Shown here: one piece after another, positions 51,088 through 61,482 of the stretch | Layout of the letters: each line of letters opens with the position of its first letter | Position numbering within the stretch: position 1 is the stretch's first letter | NCBI RefSeq assembly: GCF_963169125.1 | Contig: NC_084800.1 | Location: 142,968,397 to 143,032,396, forward strand | Source: Humulus lupulus | Taxonomy: Eukaryota > Streptophyta > Magnoliopsida > Rosales > Cannabaceae | Length of the DNA: 64,000 bases | Direction of reading: 5' to 3' | Notes under the pieces: model-generated | Databases searched by the model: none | The model's input: the letters and a program-made list of their open reading frames with translations, nothing else | What the model was told of the DNA's origin: nothing | Made by a program: the position numbers and the translations under genes

Positions 51088-53781
51088 ATGGGGCCCAAGA
51101 AGAATGTGCCCAAGAAAAATGTGGCCAACTTGTCATCCTAGCAATCCAGTAGGGGAAAAGAGGTCGCGGTTGAATCCCCCATCCCCTAGTTTGGTCCCAT
51201 GGTGGAGAAGGAGGTCAAGGTGGGACCTGATACTTTCTTCGAGGAGAAAAGGATAGTCTCGAAGATCATGACCCAAGGGAGGGTCAACAAGATACTGTTG
51301 TCCCATAACATGCAGGTCGGGACAAGCACCCTTATAGCCCGCCCTCCCCTCGAGGGTGAGAGGAGCTGCACGCCTCTTGACGAGGAGTTCGCGGCCTGGA
51401 GTGACGAACATCTCAAGGCCAGGGCCTTCCTCCCCCTGGACCAGTACTTCGCCGACTTCCTTAATTACATGAAGCTGGCCCCTTTTCAACTGCCTCCTAA
51501 TTCCTACCGTCTGCTGGCGGGGCTGAGGTACCTCTTCTTGAAACACGAGTGGGAAGTCCCTACTCCTGCGGACATCCTCTATTTTTTCTGCCTCAAAGCC
51601 AGCCCGGATCAACGAGTATGAGGTGACGGGTTCTACTACCTTACCCGCTTCTCGAACTCTCCTGCGGTCATCGAGCTGTCCAGCCATCCCAACGACTTCA
51701 AAGACCAATTATTCATGTCGACTGGGTTTCGAAACTGCGAGTACCATTACTTCAACCGTCCTCATAAGCTTTCCATCCTTAGGTTGTTTTTAAAAAAAAA
51801 CTTTTCTTTTTCATTCTTTTGCGTGTATTGACTTGAGCATCATCGTGCAACCATTTTTGCAAGGATGGCCAAATCAGTGACCCTTGGGGGTCAATACGAT
51901 ACTTTGGCAGGGCTTCCGTCTAGTGAGAAAGACTACCGCCAGCTCGTGTCTGATGAGACGATGCTGGCGTGTAAGTTAATTTCTGCGGGCCAGACTCTGT
52001 TCTTGAGGAGGACGCGGGCTAACTACCTAGTAGCTCATGACCTGGTGCCTATCCCCTAGGGGGATGCCGCAGACGACGATGGTGATGAGTAGGATGAAGA
52101 AGATGAGGTGTTGCTCGTGCGACGAAGGCGAGCTCTTGAGACTGCTCGGGGCCTCGATGTGGACCGGGCTCAATCGGGGGCAGCAGCCGGTCCCTCCGGC
52201 CAAGGTAACCCATACCCGTTTAGGGATCTAGACAGGGCTGCTGCAGACCTTAGGCTTGTTAGGTTTAACCCAAACCAGCTCGTACACTGTCATCGAGATG
52301 ACCCGGACCTTAACATAACCCTATCCATTGTGTAGACCAACTAGTATTACGCCATGATATGGGCCGTCCTAGGGGCACCGTAGTAGTAGACAACACCTCG
52401 TCCTTTAGGTCGGCCTTCTTTGAGGAGTACGGGACCAACCTTAGGTTGTGGCCCTCCCTTCTGGAGGGTGTAGTCGCTCTAGGACTTAGACAATACATAG
52501 AGGAGTCCAGTCCCGAGGAAGATCTAGACCCAGAACCCTCTCTGACTCGTGAAGTAATAAACTTAGACTCCTCTATAGCAGTTCCGAGGCCGGAGGTCGT
52601 GGCAATAGATTCCTCCTCTAGCTCGGAGGGTAAGACCTTTTCAACACACCTCTAGATTTCTCTTGTAATAAAGCAACCTTACATGTATACTAACGTCCTT
52701 TTCCTTTTGTTTCAGGCGAGGAGATGGCATAACCCGGAGATAGCGCCCTGCGATCAATCTTCCAGGGGGGAATCCTTCCTCCGGACCATCTGGGCCATTG
52801 GTCAAGAGGCCCCGACTGACCAAGAAGACTCTTGCCTCCGAGAAAACCTCCAAGTCCCCCGCCAAGGGGAAAAGTTAGATCCTTGCATCCACAGAGAATA
52901 TGCCTCCACCTCCCTTGCGACCTCCAACCCCTGCCCAGGAACAGGAGGCACCAGCTGGAACTCCGTCAGTCCCCCCTCTTATCGTGCGCATCCCGGTTAA
53001 TGCCCAAGACCTGGAGAAAATCCTAGACACCTTCCGCGGGACGGTATATAAGACCGCGAGCTACACGGTGGAGCATTATTATAAGGCCAACCCGAGGGAC
53101 TTGAGGGGATCGAGGCGAGGAGCCCAGAGAATGTCATAGAGTCTGCGCTGGGGATGAACCTCGCGGTAAGCTTACTTAGTTAAATTCCTTTGCTTTCTTC
53201 CGAGCATGTGCCTTACTCTCTTCAATTCTTTGTTGATGGATTTGGCTCTACATCGCAGCATAGCTCGGACCAGGGCTAGGACTGATGAGCTCAGGGGCGA
53301 GCTCCAGACTGCTTAAGCCGCCCTCGCATCTGCTCAACAACAAGAGCAAGGTGCCAAGGTTGCCTTGACGGCTGCCAAAGAAGGTGAAAAGGTTGCGCAG
53401 GCCGCCTTGGCTGTTGCGAAGGTCGAGCTCGAGGAGGCCAGGGCTAAACAGCTGGAGGCCGAGACCGCCACCGTGGCAGAGAGGGCATCCTCCAGCTCTT
53501 CCATGGAGGCCATGCTCTACCACTGCTGGGCCTTCAACCAGGACGACGACTTCTCTTTTCTGGCCCCCGAGGTGTGGGAGCCGTTCCTCGAGAAGTTCAA
53601 GGCCCGTCTTCAACAGGAGCCGCCTTCTGAGACTGGGGAGACTTCCGCTATCGGCGAGCAAGAAACCGAGGGGGTGACTTCTTCGGAGCAACCTGGGGGG
53701 GGCCTAGAATATTTTGTATTTTCATTTTTATTTACCTCTGTAACTATCCACCACGAGGTTTTTTCTCCTCCAGACAATTGA
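51088..53781 (+). pseudogene. Spliced gene on the antisense strand of the Tat element (aORF)
   Basis: Exon 1 (51088-51782) starts MGPKKNVPKKNV and has a domain with FAAWSDEHLKARAFLPLDQY and YRLLAGLRYLFLKHEWEVPT, resembling the 'putative gypsy type transposon' domain (Transposase_28, PF04195). Intron 1 (51783-51863, GT-AG) removes 81 bases and keeps the frame: the codon split across it completes and exon 2 continues in phase. Intron 2 (52630-52715) has gtaaga, a tactaac branch sequence (52688-52694) and ttttgtttcag. Intron 3 is 53166-53258 (gtaagc...cgcag). The last exon is an Ala/Glu-rich coiled coil (KEGEKVAQAALAVAKVELEE) ending at 53781. In-frame stops (for example near 51139, 51619 and 52057) and frameshifts disable this copy. 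It lies between pol and the 3' LTR, antisense to both; antisense ORFs are known from Tat/Retand-type elements. Function is unknown. Confidence 0.8.
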
Positions 53782-54348
53782 TTTTAGTTACTTCGAGTTT
53801 TATTTCAATCTATCTTATTTTTTAATATGATGTGTTTGGTAAAAACTTAGTTCGTGTCAGTTTATTGACCGTTTTTTCTTTTTTTTTGAGATTGCAAAGT
53901 ACTGCTAGTCAATTTTAACCAAATTTAAGTTTTAGGACCTAGTTATGTCCAGGATTTTTAATTTTAAAAACTTAGTTCGCGTTAGTTTTATTGACACCTC
54001 GTGCTTTTTAGAAAAAACACTGGTTAATCAATTTAACTAACTTCTAAGTTTTAGGACCTGGTTGGGTCCATGATTTTTAATTTTAAAAACTTAGTTCGCG
54101 TTAGTTTTATCGACACCTCGTGCTTTTTAGAAAAAACACTGGTTAATCAATTTAACTAACTTCTAAGTTTTAGGACTTGGTTCTCGGGGTATATGCCCCC
54201 CAAGTAATCAGAAAGAGATATTTCTCGGTTACTTTGAACACGCTCTTTTAAGCCTATATGTACATGGAAACATACAACGATACAAGAAATATACTTCAAT
54301 TTTTAATAAAAAGGGTGGCTTTTATAATTAAGCCTTACAAAAGTACAA
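53782..54348. repeat. Tandem repeats between aORF and pol, unit 119 bp
   Basis: The phrase ttttaaaaacttagttcgcg begins near 53962 and again near 54081. A diverged third copy starts near 53845 (gtaaaaacttagttcgtgtc). The region also holds a PPT-like purine run (complement of gccccccaag, 54195-54204). No gene. Confidence 0.8.
54195..54204 (-). promoter_or_regulatory. Internal PPT-like purine run
   Basis: The minus strand reads cttggggggc, as in the tracts next to the LTRs of the other Tat-type elements in the window (17323, 63251). Here it follows pol and is not next to an LTR. It could prime internal plus-strand synthesis, or mark where an LTR-proximal end once lay before the antisense gene was acquired. 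Confidence 0.45.
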
Positions 54349-55437
54349 CTATTGATAATATTTCTTTAGGTGCACAGCGTTCCATGTCCATGGGACTATT
54401 TCTCCATTAAGCCGAGCTAGTTTAAAGGTCCCTTCCTTCACAACCTCTATTATTTGATAAGGTCCTTCCCAGTTTGGTCCCAAAACTCCGTCCTTGGGAT
54501 CCTTACCGGCTAAAAAGAGCCTTTGGAGCACCAGGTCGCCTAAGTTAAAGATGCGTCTCTTGACCCTTGAGTTGAAATAACGAGTGATTTTTTGTTGATA
54601 ATGCGCGAGCTGCAACTGTGAAGCTTCTTGTTCTTCGTCAATTAGGTCGAGGGACGCGCAAAGAAATTTATTGTTCTGTTCTTGGCTGAACGCCCAGACT
54701 TTGTGCGAGGCTATCTTTGTTTCAATAGGAAGGACGGCTTCACTTCCGAAAGTCAGGGAGAAAGGAGTATGCCCCATCGAAGTTCAGTGTGAGGTCTGGT
54801 ATGCCCATAGCACCTAAGGGAGCTGTTCGGACCAAACTCCCTTAGCTTCGTCGAGCCTTTTCTTAAGGCTCGCCTTGAGCATTTTGTTCATAGCCTCAAC
54901 CTACCCGTTAGCCTGGGGGTAGGCCACAGAGGAAAAACTTTTAATTATGCCGTACCTTCCACAAAATTTGGTGAAGAGGTCGCTATCAAATTGGGTTCCG
55001 TTATCCGACACGATCTTCTTCAGCAGCCCGAACCGGTAGACAATATTCTTAACCACAAAATTGAGGACTCTCTTTGATGTTATTTTCGCCAGGGGCTCCG
55101 CTTCTGCCCACTTCGTGAAGTAGTCAATAGCTACTATCGCATAGCGAACTCCTCCTTTTCCCGTGGGTAGGGCACCGACTAAGTCAATCCCCCAGATCGC
55201 GAACGGCCATAGGGACGAGATCATCTTCAGCTTGACCGGTGGAGCTTGGGCGATCGTGGTGAACCGCTGACACTTGTCACACTTTTGGACGTAAGAACTC
55301 GAGTCCTTTGATACAGTGGGCCAATAATATCCTTGCCTCAATATCTTCAAGGTCAGGCCTTGCCCCCCAGCGTGATCCCCACAAAAGCCTTCAAGCACCT
55401 CCTGCAGAATAGTCTTGGCCTCATCTGGCAGAACACA
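54349..55437 (-). pseudogene. Tat integrase (decayed)
   Basis: The zinc-binding part is around HAGGQGLTLKILRQGYYWPT and CDKCQRF (55260-55390). The core follows with GIDLVGALPTGKGGVRYAIV, DYFTKWAEAEPL and VSDNGTQFDSDLFTKFCGRY (54901-55398), containing the catalytic Asp residues. The C-terminal part is GHTPFSLTFGSEAVLPIE to LAGKDPKDGVLGPNWEGPYQ (54349-54777). Stops at 54898 and near 54780-54830 split it. It ends WTWNAVHLKKYYQ, the usual Tat pol terminus. Confidence 0.92.
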
Positions 55438-56052
55438 TCACAGAAGAGGCAAAGAAAGACCACGTCGGTACAACGTCCCGTCTATGATTGTATACCTTAG
55501 AGCTTGGTAAAGTATCCACCTCGCGTTGCTTCGCTCTTCAGGTAACTTTCCTGTTGTGAGGTATTCGACTATGGGAGTCATCCAGGTTGGCCTGGCGTTG
55601 ATCATCTCGACCTCTCCCACAGTCTCGTCTATGCTTGGATTTTTCAAGAATTCCACCGGTATCAAGCTTAAGGTTTCGGCCTCCCTGGAGGTGGTGAGCT
55701 TTGCTAAGGCATCAACATTGGCGTTCTGTTCCCGAGGGATCCGTTCGACTAGGCTGTACTCAAATGCGGACATCTCCTTCTTTACCTTGGCCAGGTAGGC
55801 CGCCATCTTTGTTTCCTGTGCCTGGTATTCCCCTAACACCTAATTTACCACGAGATGGGAATCGCTATAGCACTGGATGGCCTTGGCCTTCAGCTCCCGG
55901 GCCACCCTTAGCCCAGCCAACAAAGCTTCGTACTTGGTCTCATTGTTGGACGCTTCAAATCCGAACCATAACGCGGAGTGGAAACGATGTCCCTCGGGGG
56001 ATACCAAAATGATTCCAGCTCCGGACCCATTCTCATTAGACGAACCATCCAC
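55438..56052 (-). pseudogene. Tat second (archaeal-type) RNase H
   Basis: A second RNase H follows the ordinary one, as is known for Tat-clade Gypsy elements. It shows VDGSSNENGSGAGIIL-type (first Asp), NNETKYEALLAGLRVAREL (Glu), CYSDSHLVVN (second Asp) and ERIPREQNANVDALAKL (last Asp, about 55700). A stop at 55840 separates the two pieces, and a frameshift near 56055 separates it from the upstream RT-RNase H frame. It continues into the region ahead of the integrase zinc finger. Confidence 0.88.
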
Positions 56053-57307
56053 AAAGACTGCACCGGTTCTTCCACCGGTTCCTCTTGGAATCTAGTGCAC
56101 TCTGCCATGAAATCAGCCAGATCTTGGCTTTTGATAGCAGTTTGTGGTACGTATAGTATCTCGAATTGGCTGAGCTCGATGGCCCACTTCAAAAGACGTC
56201 CCAATGCCTTAAGTTTCTGCAGTACCTGCCTTAAAGGTTGATCGGTTATGACGTGGATTAAATGGGATTGGAAATACGGCCTAAGCTTTCTGGAGGCCGT
56301 GATAAGGTAGAACTCCATTTTTTCCATCAATGGATATTGAGATTCAGCTCCGAGGAGCCTTTTCCTAATGTAATAGACCGGCTTCTGAGACCGGTCCTCT
56401 TCCTGGACTAGCACGGCGCTAGCCGCATCTTCCGTGACAGCTAGGTAAAGAAAAAGAGGCTCTCTTGCTGTTGGTTTAGACAACACGGGTGGCTCAGCTA
56501 AATGTGCTTTTAGGTCGAGGAAGGCACGCTCGTACCCATCGGTCCACTTGAATTTTTTATTTCCCCGGAGCAGGTTATAGAATGGCAAACACTTATCGGT
56601 TGATTTGGAAATGAACCGATTAAGGGCAGCCACCCTTCTTGCCAGACTTTGGACGTCTTTTCGCGATCGGGGTGATGGCATTTCGAGTAGTGATATGATT
56701 TTATCAGGGTTTGCCTCTATTCCTTTGGTGTTGACTATGAAACCCAAAAATTTTCCTGACGCAACCCCGAAGGTACATTTTTGGGGATTCAGCCTCATAC
56801 CATACTTCCTTAAGATCTCAAAAAATTCCTTCAGATCGAGAACATGGTTATCGGCAGTTTTTGACTTGACCAACATGTCATCAACATACACTTCCATGTT
56901 TTTCCCGATCTGATCAGCGAGCATTCTGTTCACCAATCTCTGATATGTGCCCCCGCATTCTTCAGCCAGAAGGGCATGACCTGGTAACAATAAACGTTGG
57001 TTGGGGTCATAAAGCTAGTATGTTCCTGGTCTGTAGGATTCATAGCGATCTGGTTATAACCTGAGTATGCATCCATCAAAGACATGAGCTTGTGCCTCGC
57101 AGTGGCATCTACCAATTGGTCAATTCTCGGCAAGGGGAAACAATCTTTGGGGCATGCTTTATTTAGATCAGAAAAGTCGATGCAGGTTCACCACTTCCCG
57201 TTGGGCTTCGGGACCAAAACAGGATTGGCGACCCAGATTGGGTATTTTTCCTCACGAATAAAGCCGCATTTTAAAAGACGAGCTACTTCGTCTTCTAGGG
57301 CCTCAGC
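55908..57307 (-). pseudogene. Tat reverse transcriptase and first RNase H
   Basis: The RT begins near 57300 (NKACPKDCFPLPRIDQLVDA, LMSLMDAYSGYNQIAMNP) and shifts frame at about 56935-56990 within the conserved F-L-K-N-A-G-A-T-Y-Q-R motif. It continues with GKNMEVYVDDMLVKS (catalytic YVDD, about 56890), RLNPQKCTFGVASGKFLGF and ALNRFISKSTDKCLPFYNLL. The first RNase H is AREPLFLYLAVTEDAASAVL to VITDQPLRQVLQKLKALGRL, lacking some of the usual acidic residues, in keeping with reports that the original RNase H of Tat elements is degenerate. It connects to the second RNase H after MAECTRFQEEP. Confidence 0.9.
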
Positions 57308-58216
57308 TCAGGTCGTGCCCAGGCGCCTCTGCTTCTGGGACTTCGCAGGCATGTTTTTGTCCAAGTTAAGGGCATGCATGATGACGCTTGGGCTGATTCC
57401 TATCATGTCTTCATGAGACCAGTCGAACACGTCTAGATTTTCTTGTAGAAATTCCAGCAGCTCTACCTTTCTCTCATTACCAAGGTTTTTCCCGAGCCTA
57501 ACCACCCTCGAAAGGTCTCTAGGATTGATGTTCACCTCTTCGAGCTCTTTGATGGCCTGGAGCTCGGATCTATCTTTGCCTATTCTTGGGTCTATATCAT
57601 CACTCAAGGTGGTACCCATGCCATCGAATTTCTGAGGTTTTTCTATCCCAGGATCAGATCTCACTTCCTGAGATTCCTCGTTTCCACCCTGAATGGTCAT
57701 CGCTTGCTGCCCGGGTTTTGATTTTCCCTTCATGGAAATGCTATAGCATTCCCTGGCAGTGAGCTGGTCACCTCGGACCGTACATACCCCCGTGGAGGAG
57801 GGGAATTTGACTGTGAGGTGGTAGATAGAAGTTATGGCTTCAAATGCCATCAACGTAGGCCGGCCCAGAATTGCGTTGTACGCGGTGGGACAGTTGATAA
57901 CCACGAACTCGAGGAGTTTGGAGACAATTCGGGGTCCCTCTCCCAAGGTTATTACTAACTCGATCATTCTTATCGCTGCCGATCCTTCTCCAGAAAACCC
58001 ATACAACATCAGGGAGGTGGCCTTCAGGTCAGCTACAGATAGCCCCATTTTTTCCAGCGTTGACCAGAACAGCAGGTTCACCGAACTCCCATTATCAACT
58101 AGCATCCTCCTAACTCTCCGATTGGCCAGCTGGGAGGTTATGAATAGAGGATCGTTATGTGGGAACTGGACATGACAAGCGTCCTCTTTGGTAAAACTGA
58201 TTGGTTGCCTCTCCAA
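57308..58216 (-). pseudogene. Tat protease and linker to RT
   Basis: A long open piece (302 codons). It starts near WLERQPISFTKEDACHVQF and holds the retropepsin motif VRRMLVDNGSSVNLLF (Tat elements use D-N/S/G-G-S variants), then CPTAYNAILGRPTLMAFEAI. The linker (ELEEVNINPRDLSRVVRLGK, ENLDVFDWSHEDMIGISPSV) leads into RT. A stop at 57308 breaks the connection and one near 58217 separates it from gag, where many Tat elements have a continuous frame. Confidence 0.9.
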
Positions 58217-59410
58217 TCACTGCTGTTTAGGTAGATGCTGCTCCAGAATAAACTCAATTGCGTTATGAGACCTCAGCTCATTGACACACCTCTTCTGGGC
58301 ACCTTTGCTCGTGCCTGCCAGATGAGGGCCTCCGGAGATGGTGGTTATCTCTCCTCCTATTATGGGTGGAGGGGTATCCTGATTCACCCGGGCCCCTGGT
58401 TGGTTTATGGGAGCCTCCGGAGCTTGCTGACTGGTAGGGACTCGATTCTGCGTATACTGAGCCAAAGGTCTGGCTCTGATGAGTGTCTTGATCTCGTCCT
58501 TCAAATGCCTACAATCATTTGTGTTGTGGCCGATGTCGTTATGGAATCGAAATTTTTTGGAAGGGTCTGTCTTGGCCTTCTGATTTTTCAAGGGCTTTGG
58601 CTTTTTCCAGGGAAGGCTGGCAGAATTTGCTAGGAAAATGTGCTCCCTAGTGTTTGTGAGTTCGGTATAAACCACGTAGACTGGGATAAACTTTTCCATG
58701 AGCTTGTTCTTCTTTGGACCATGCTGGCCGCCCTCGCCGTTCCCCTTTCTCTTGCCTCCATCCCCATGGTTATTCTGGGCAATGGTTTGAGTCGTTTTCA
58801 CGACGTCCGTTTCTGCTCCACCGGGCTGGTCAGGGATTTGGCTGGTTCCCTTGACCGATGCTCGCGCTTCTTCCAAGTTTATCCATTCCTGGGTCTTATT
58901 CAAGAAGTCTTCCACAGTGCTGACACCTCTCCTCTGGATTTCTTTCCACAGCCCGCTCCCAACAAGGATTCCAGTTTTCATAGCCATGAGTTTGGAACTA
59001 TCGTCCGCGTCCCTAGCCCGAGTTGCTACGTTTGCGAACCTGCTCAGATAAGATTTTAAGGGTTCCCTGGGATGTTGCTTCATGTTTTCCAGGGTGTCCG
59101 CTTTGACGCGGGCTGCTTGAGAGGCTTGGAATACCCTTTTGAAATTGGCAGAGAAATTCTTCCACGAGTTGATCGACTGTTTCTTACACTGCTTGAACCA
59201 CTGCCTAGCTGGCCCGATCAAAGTCGAAGGGAATATTAGCCATCTTAGCTCGGGGCCGATATTATGGGCCATCATCAGGGTATTGAACATCCCCAAGTGA
59301 TCTGACAAGTCCCCGTCCCCATCGAATTTGGATAGATGGGACATTCGGAAACCAGGCGGGTATGCCGTGGTTGCTATGTTGGGGGCAAAAATCTCGTGCT
59401 CATCTCCCAA
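58217..59410 (-). pseudogene. Tat gag, capsid and knuckle region
   Basis: 397 open codons. MGDEHEIFAPNIATTAYPPG leads into the Retrotrans_gag domain (HLGMFNTLMMAHNIGPELRW, LIGPARQWFKQCKKQSINSW, LSRFANVATRARDADDSSKL). Next come LNKTQEWINLEEARASVKGT, a lysine/glycine-rich linker and a zinc-knuckle-like motif in which the first Cys is Phe (KFRFHNDIGHNTNDC; the copy at 1-1032 keeps the Cys). It is separated by a TAG just upstream (59411) from the N-terminal gag region. Confidence 0.9.
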
Positions 59411-59411
59411 G

Positions 59412-60680
59412 TCATATTCGTCTTAGCCTTTTTCTAATAAGAGTTTCTTCATTAGCTCCTCCATCTGAGCTAACCTTTTGAGGGTCTGATCCTTGATCCC
59501 CTAGCTGTTGGGGGTTGTTCAACAGTTCCCGTTCCATTGTACGGTTAGGCGGGTTATTATCTCTCCAAGCTTGTGCTTGGTTTGGTGGGATATTCCCATT
59601 GTCACGTATTTTGGAAGGACCATCCTCTCGACGAGTATGACTTTCAAATCTGGTCATATCCCCCCTCTGCGAGTTGAGGCGATCTCGAAGGTCGGCTCTT
59701 GAGGCCAGAGGGCTTTGCGCCAAACTTAGATGATTGCGCAGGTCTCCACCGGATCTGCCACTTTGGTGGCTCTTGGTCCAATAGCTCCTATTGGAAAAGC
59801 TTATAGCCTGTTGCCGAGGGTGAGGATCCGGAACATTTCCGCGCGCTCGCGGGCGATGGGTAGGAATGGCAAGAAGAGGATTCCTTCTGTTGCTCCCGCG
59901 TGTCAGAATATCTTGAGCAGGACGAGGAGGAGATGGGTATCTTATATGCAAAGGGGGATGCCTAACTGGTGAAGCGATTCTAGTCCCGTCTGGCCGGATC
60001 AAACTAGCTCGCGATCGTTCTACCCTACCGCCACCAATTTCCTGTGCCCGGCGGTTTAACCACAGTGCGGGAGAGCTGGCTTGAGCAGGCTGTGTGCGCA
60101 AGCTTTCCCCAGACCTCCTCCGCGAGCTGCCACGAGCCCTTTTGGGTGCGTTCGACGGTGGGGCCGAACTTGGAGTTGAAGTTATGACTGATCAGGTGAC
60201 TTGCTAATTGGCCTTGGGAAACTCCTCAAACATAGTTTCCTGGTGATGGTGCGACATGGGCGCAGAACTCGGGGTTGAGGTTTTGACTGACCGACTGGGT
60301 CTGGGCCGACTATCCCTGCGGGACTTGTGAGTCCTGCTTTGCCTCTTTCCGACGTTAACGTCGGTTGCAAGAGGGGGTAGTCGAGCCACGACCTCCTCGA
60401 TTTTCTTATTCGCTTTGGACAGATGAGTCCTCAACTGCATGTTCTCCATTTCTATCGTTGTTAGGAAACCCAGGTTCAGATTTGGTGGTAGGGGCGCCGA
60501 ACTTCCGATGTCGTCATGGCCCATCGGCTGCTTTCCTGATCGCTGCTAGACCTCTGGGTTTGGTTCGTTGGATATGGCGGTATGATGACACTCCTGCCCA
60601 CCATGTTGATCCGCCTCGTTACCATGCCTCAAATGAGTAACCACCATGATCAAGTTTTTGCGATAGCACTAATCTAAACC
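59412..60680 (-). pseudogene. Tat gag N-terminal region (broken)
   Basis: Two open pieces in different frames. 60204-60524 starts MGHDDIGSSAPLPPNLNLGF and includes a short heptad-like stretch (MENMQLRTHLSKANKKIEEV). 59412-60101 is Arg/Pro/Asn-rich and of low complexity. Together they are the disordered N-terminus of Tat gag. The PBS and LTR follow at 60681 and 60702. The 60204 Met is the likely original start. Confidence 0.7.
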
Positions 60681-60698
60681 CTCTCAATGAAAGCACCA
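60681..60698 (-). promoter_or_regulatory. Tat primer-binding site
   Basis: The minus strand reads TGGTGCTTTCATTGAGAG, three bases downstream of the 5' LTR terminus. This form is common in Tat-type elements. Confidence 0.75.
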
Positions 60699-60701
60699 AA
60701 C

Positions 60702-61477
60702 TGTTGTCGCGGTTTTTTGCCAACAGATAATTATACGAATAAATAGGATGGATTAGTGCTGATTGATAAACCGTATTATGAAAATGATAGTAATCTAGAA
60801 GGTGGAAATTAATTGCAAGGAAAAGATGGTCCCTTCCTTTTTAGGTGGTTCGGAGGTTAAAATCCCCCTAGTCCACCATTCGATATTATTGATATCTCCT
60901 TACTATTTCTCACAAAGTATTTGTTTTACAAGAAGAAGACAACCCCTTGCACTACCCAGGGTTTCGGTATTTATATGAGATTGATCTCTGAGTAGGTATT
61001 GGGATCATCCCGTGATCTCTTCATCCATCATGTCATTTATGTGACATCGATGATTAATTCCTAAACCTTACAGTAATGTGTGGTCTAATCAATAGGTAAA
61101 GATGGATTTGGGCTGCATGGCCCAAATCAAGCGTGGGACGTCTGAACACACACGTTTATACTGCGCACCCGAGAATTCAGGAATGGAACAGACATGTGAT
61201 GTCTGGTATATGCACGTTTATATTGCGTGGTTGACTTTATAAGGATTCGGGGGTGTTAGACCTCTGACGCACCACGAGCTTAATGAGGCGCCAGCTCGTG
61301 GCTTCTATTATGTCGACACAATGGCTCCACGCACGGATCAGCTAAATGATCCCTCGGCTCGGGCAGATTGTTTAGAGGTTCGTAACAATCAGCTCCGGGT
61401 GGACAGTTGTCACGTGGCAGATCGATTTATGCCCTGTTTTAGCTCGCCAAAGTGTGTGCAGATATTCAGGGCGTACA
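60702..61477 (-). repeat. Tat 5' LTR, complete
   Basis: 776 bp, tgttgtcgcgg to gggcgtaca in plus orientation, followed by the target repeat ctttt (61478-61482). The minus-strand TATA box TATAAATA (complement at 60968-60975) drives the sense RNA. It is the reference for the solo LTR at 1822-2557, the inverted scrap at 1033-1160 and the split 3' LTR at 35426. Confidence 0.93.
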
Positions 61478-61482
61478 CTTTT

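Larger units (their letters stand above)
35426..61477 (-). mobile_element. Tat-type Gypsy element carrying a nested chromovirus
   Basis: LTR material at 35426-36024 and 60702-61477 belongs to one family. Immediately outside lie ctttt (35421-35425) and ctttt (61478-61482), a perfect target repeat 26 kb apart. The joined flanks match the empty-site paralog near 32947-32990 (ctattattaatttctttt then tattattgtattatat). Inside, on the minus strand, are gag, protease, RT, two RNase H domains and integrase (54349-60524). On the plus strand is a spliced gene (51088-53781). A minus-strand chromovirus (from 36025) splits the 3' LTR. The chromovirus far end, the remaining 170 bases of the Tat LTR and the Tat PPT are missing near 50887. 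Confidence 0.9.

Noticed and set aside
51133..51708. 191-codon minus-strand ORF opposite exon 1 of the antisense gene
   Set aside because: It could be taken as Tat pol continuation, but it has no retroelement motif, while the plus strand has a coherent domain and splice sites. It is a shadow ORF.
55526..59059. Plus-strand ORFs of 80-139 codons opposite Tat pol and gag
   Set aside because: Each lies opposite a recognised minus-strand domain. They lack motifs of their own.
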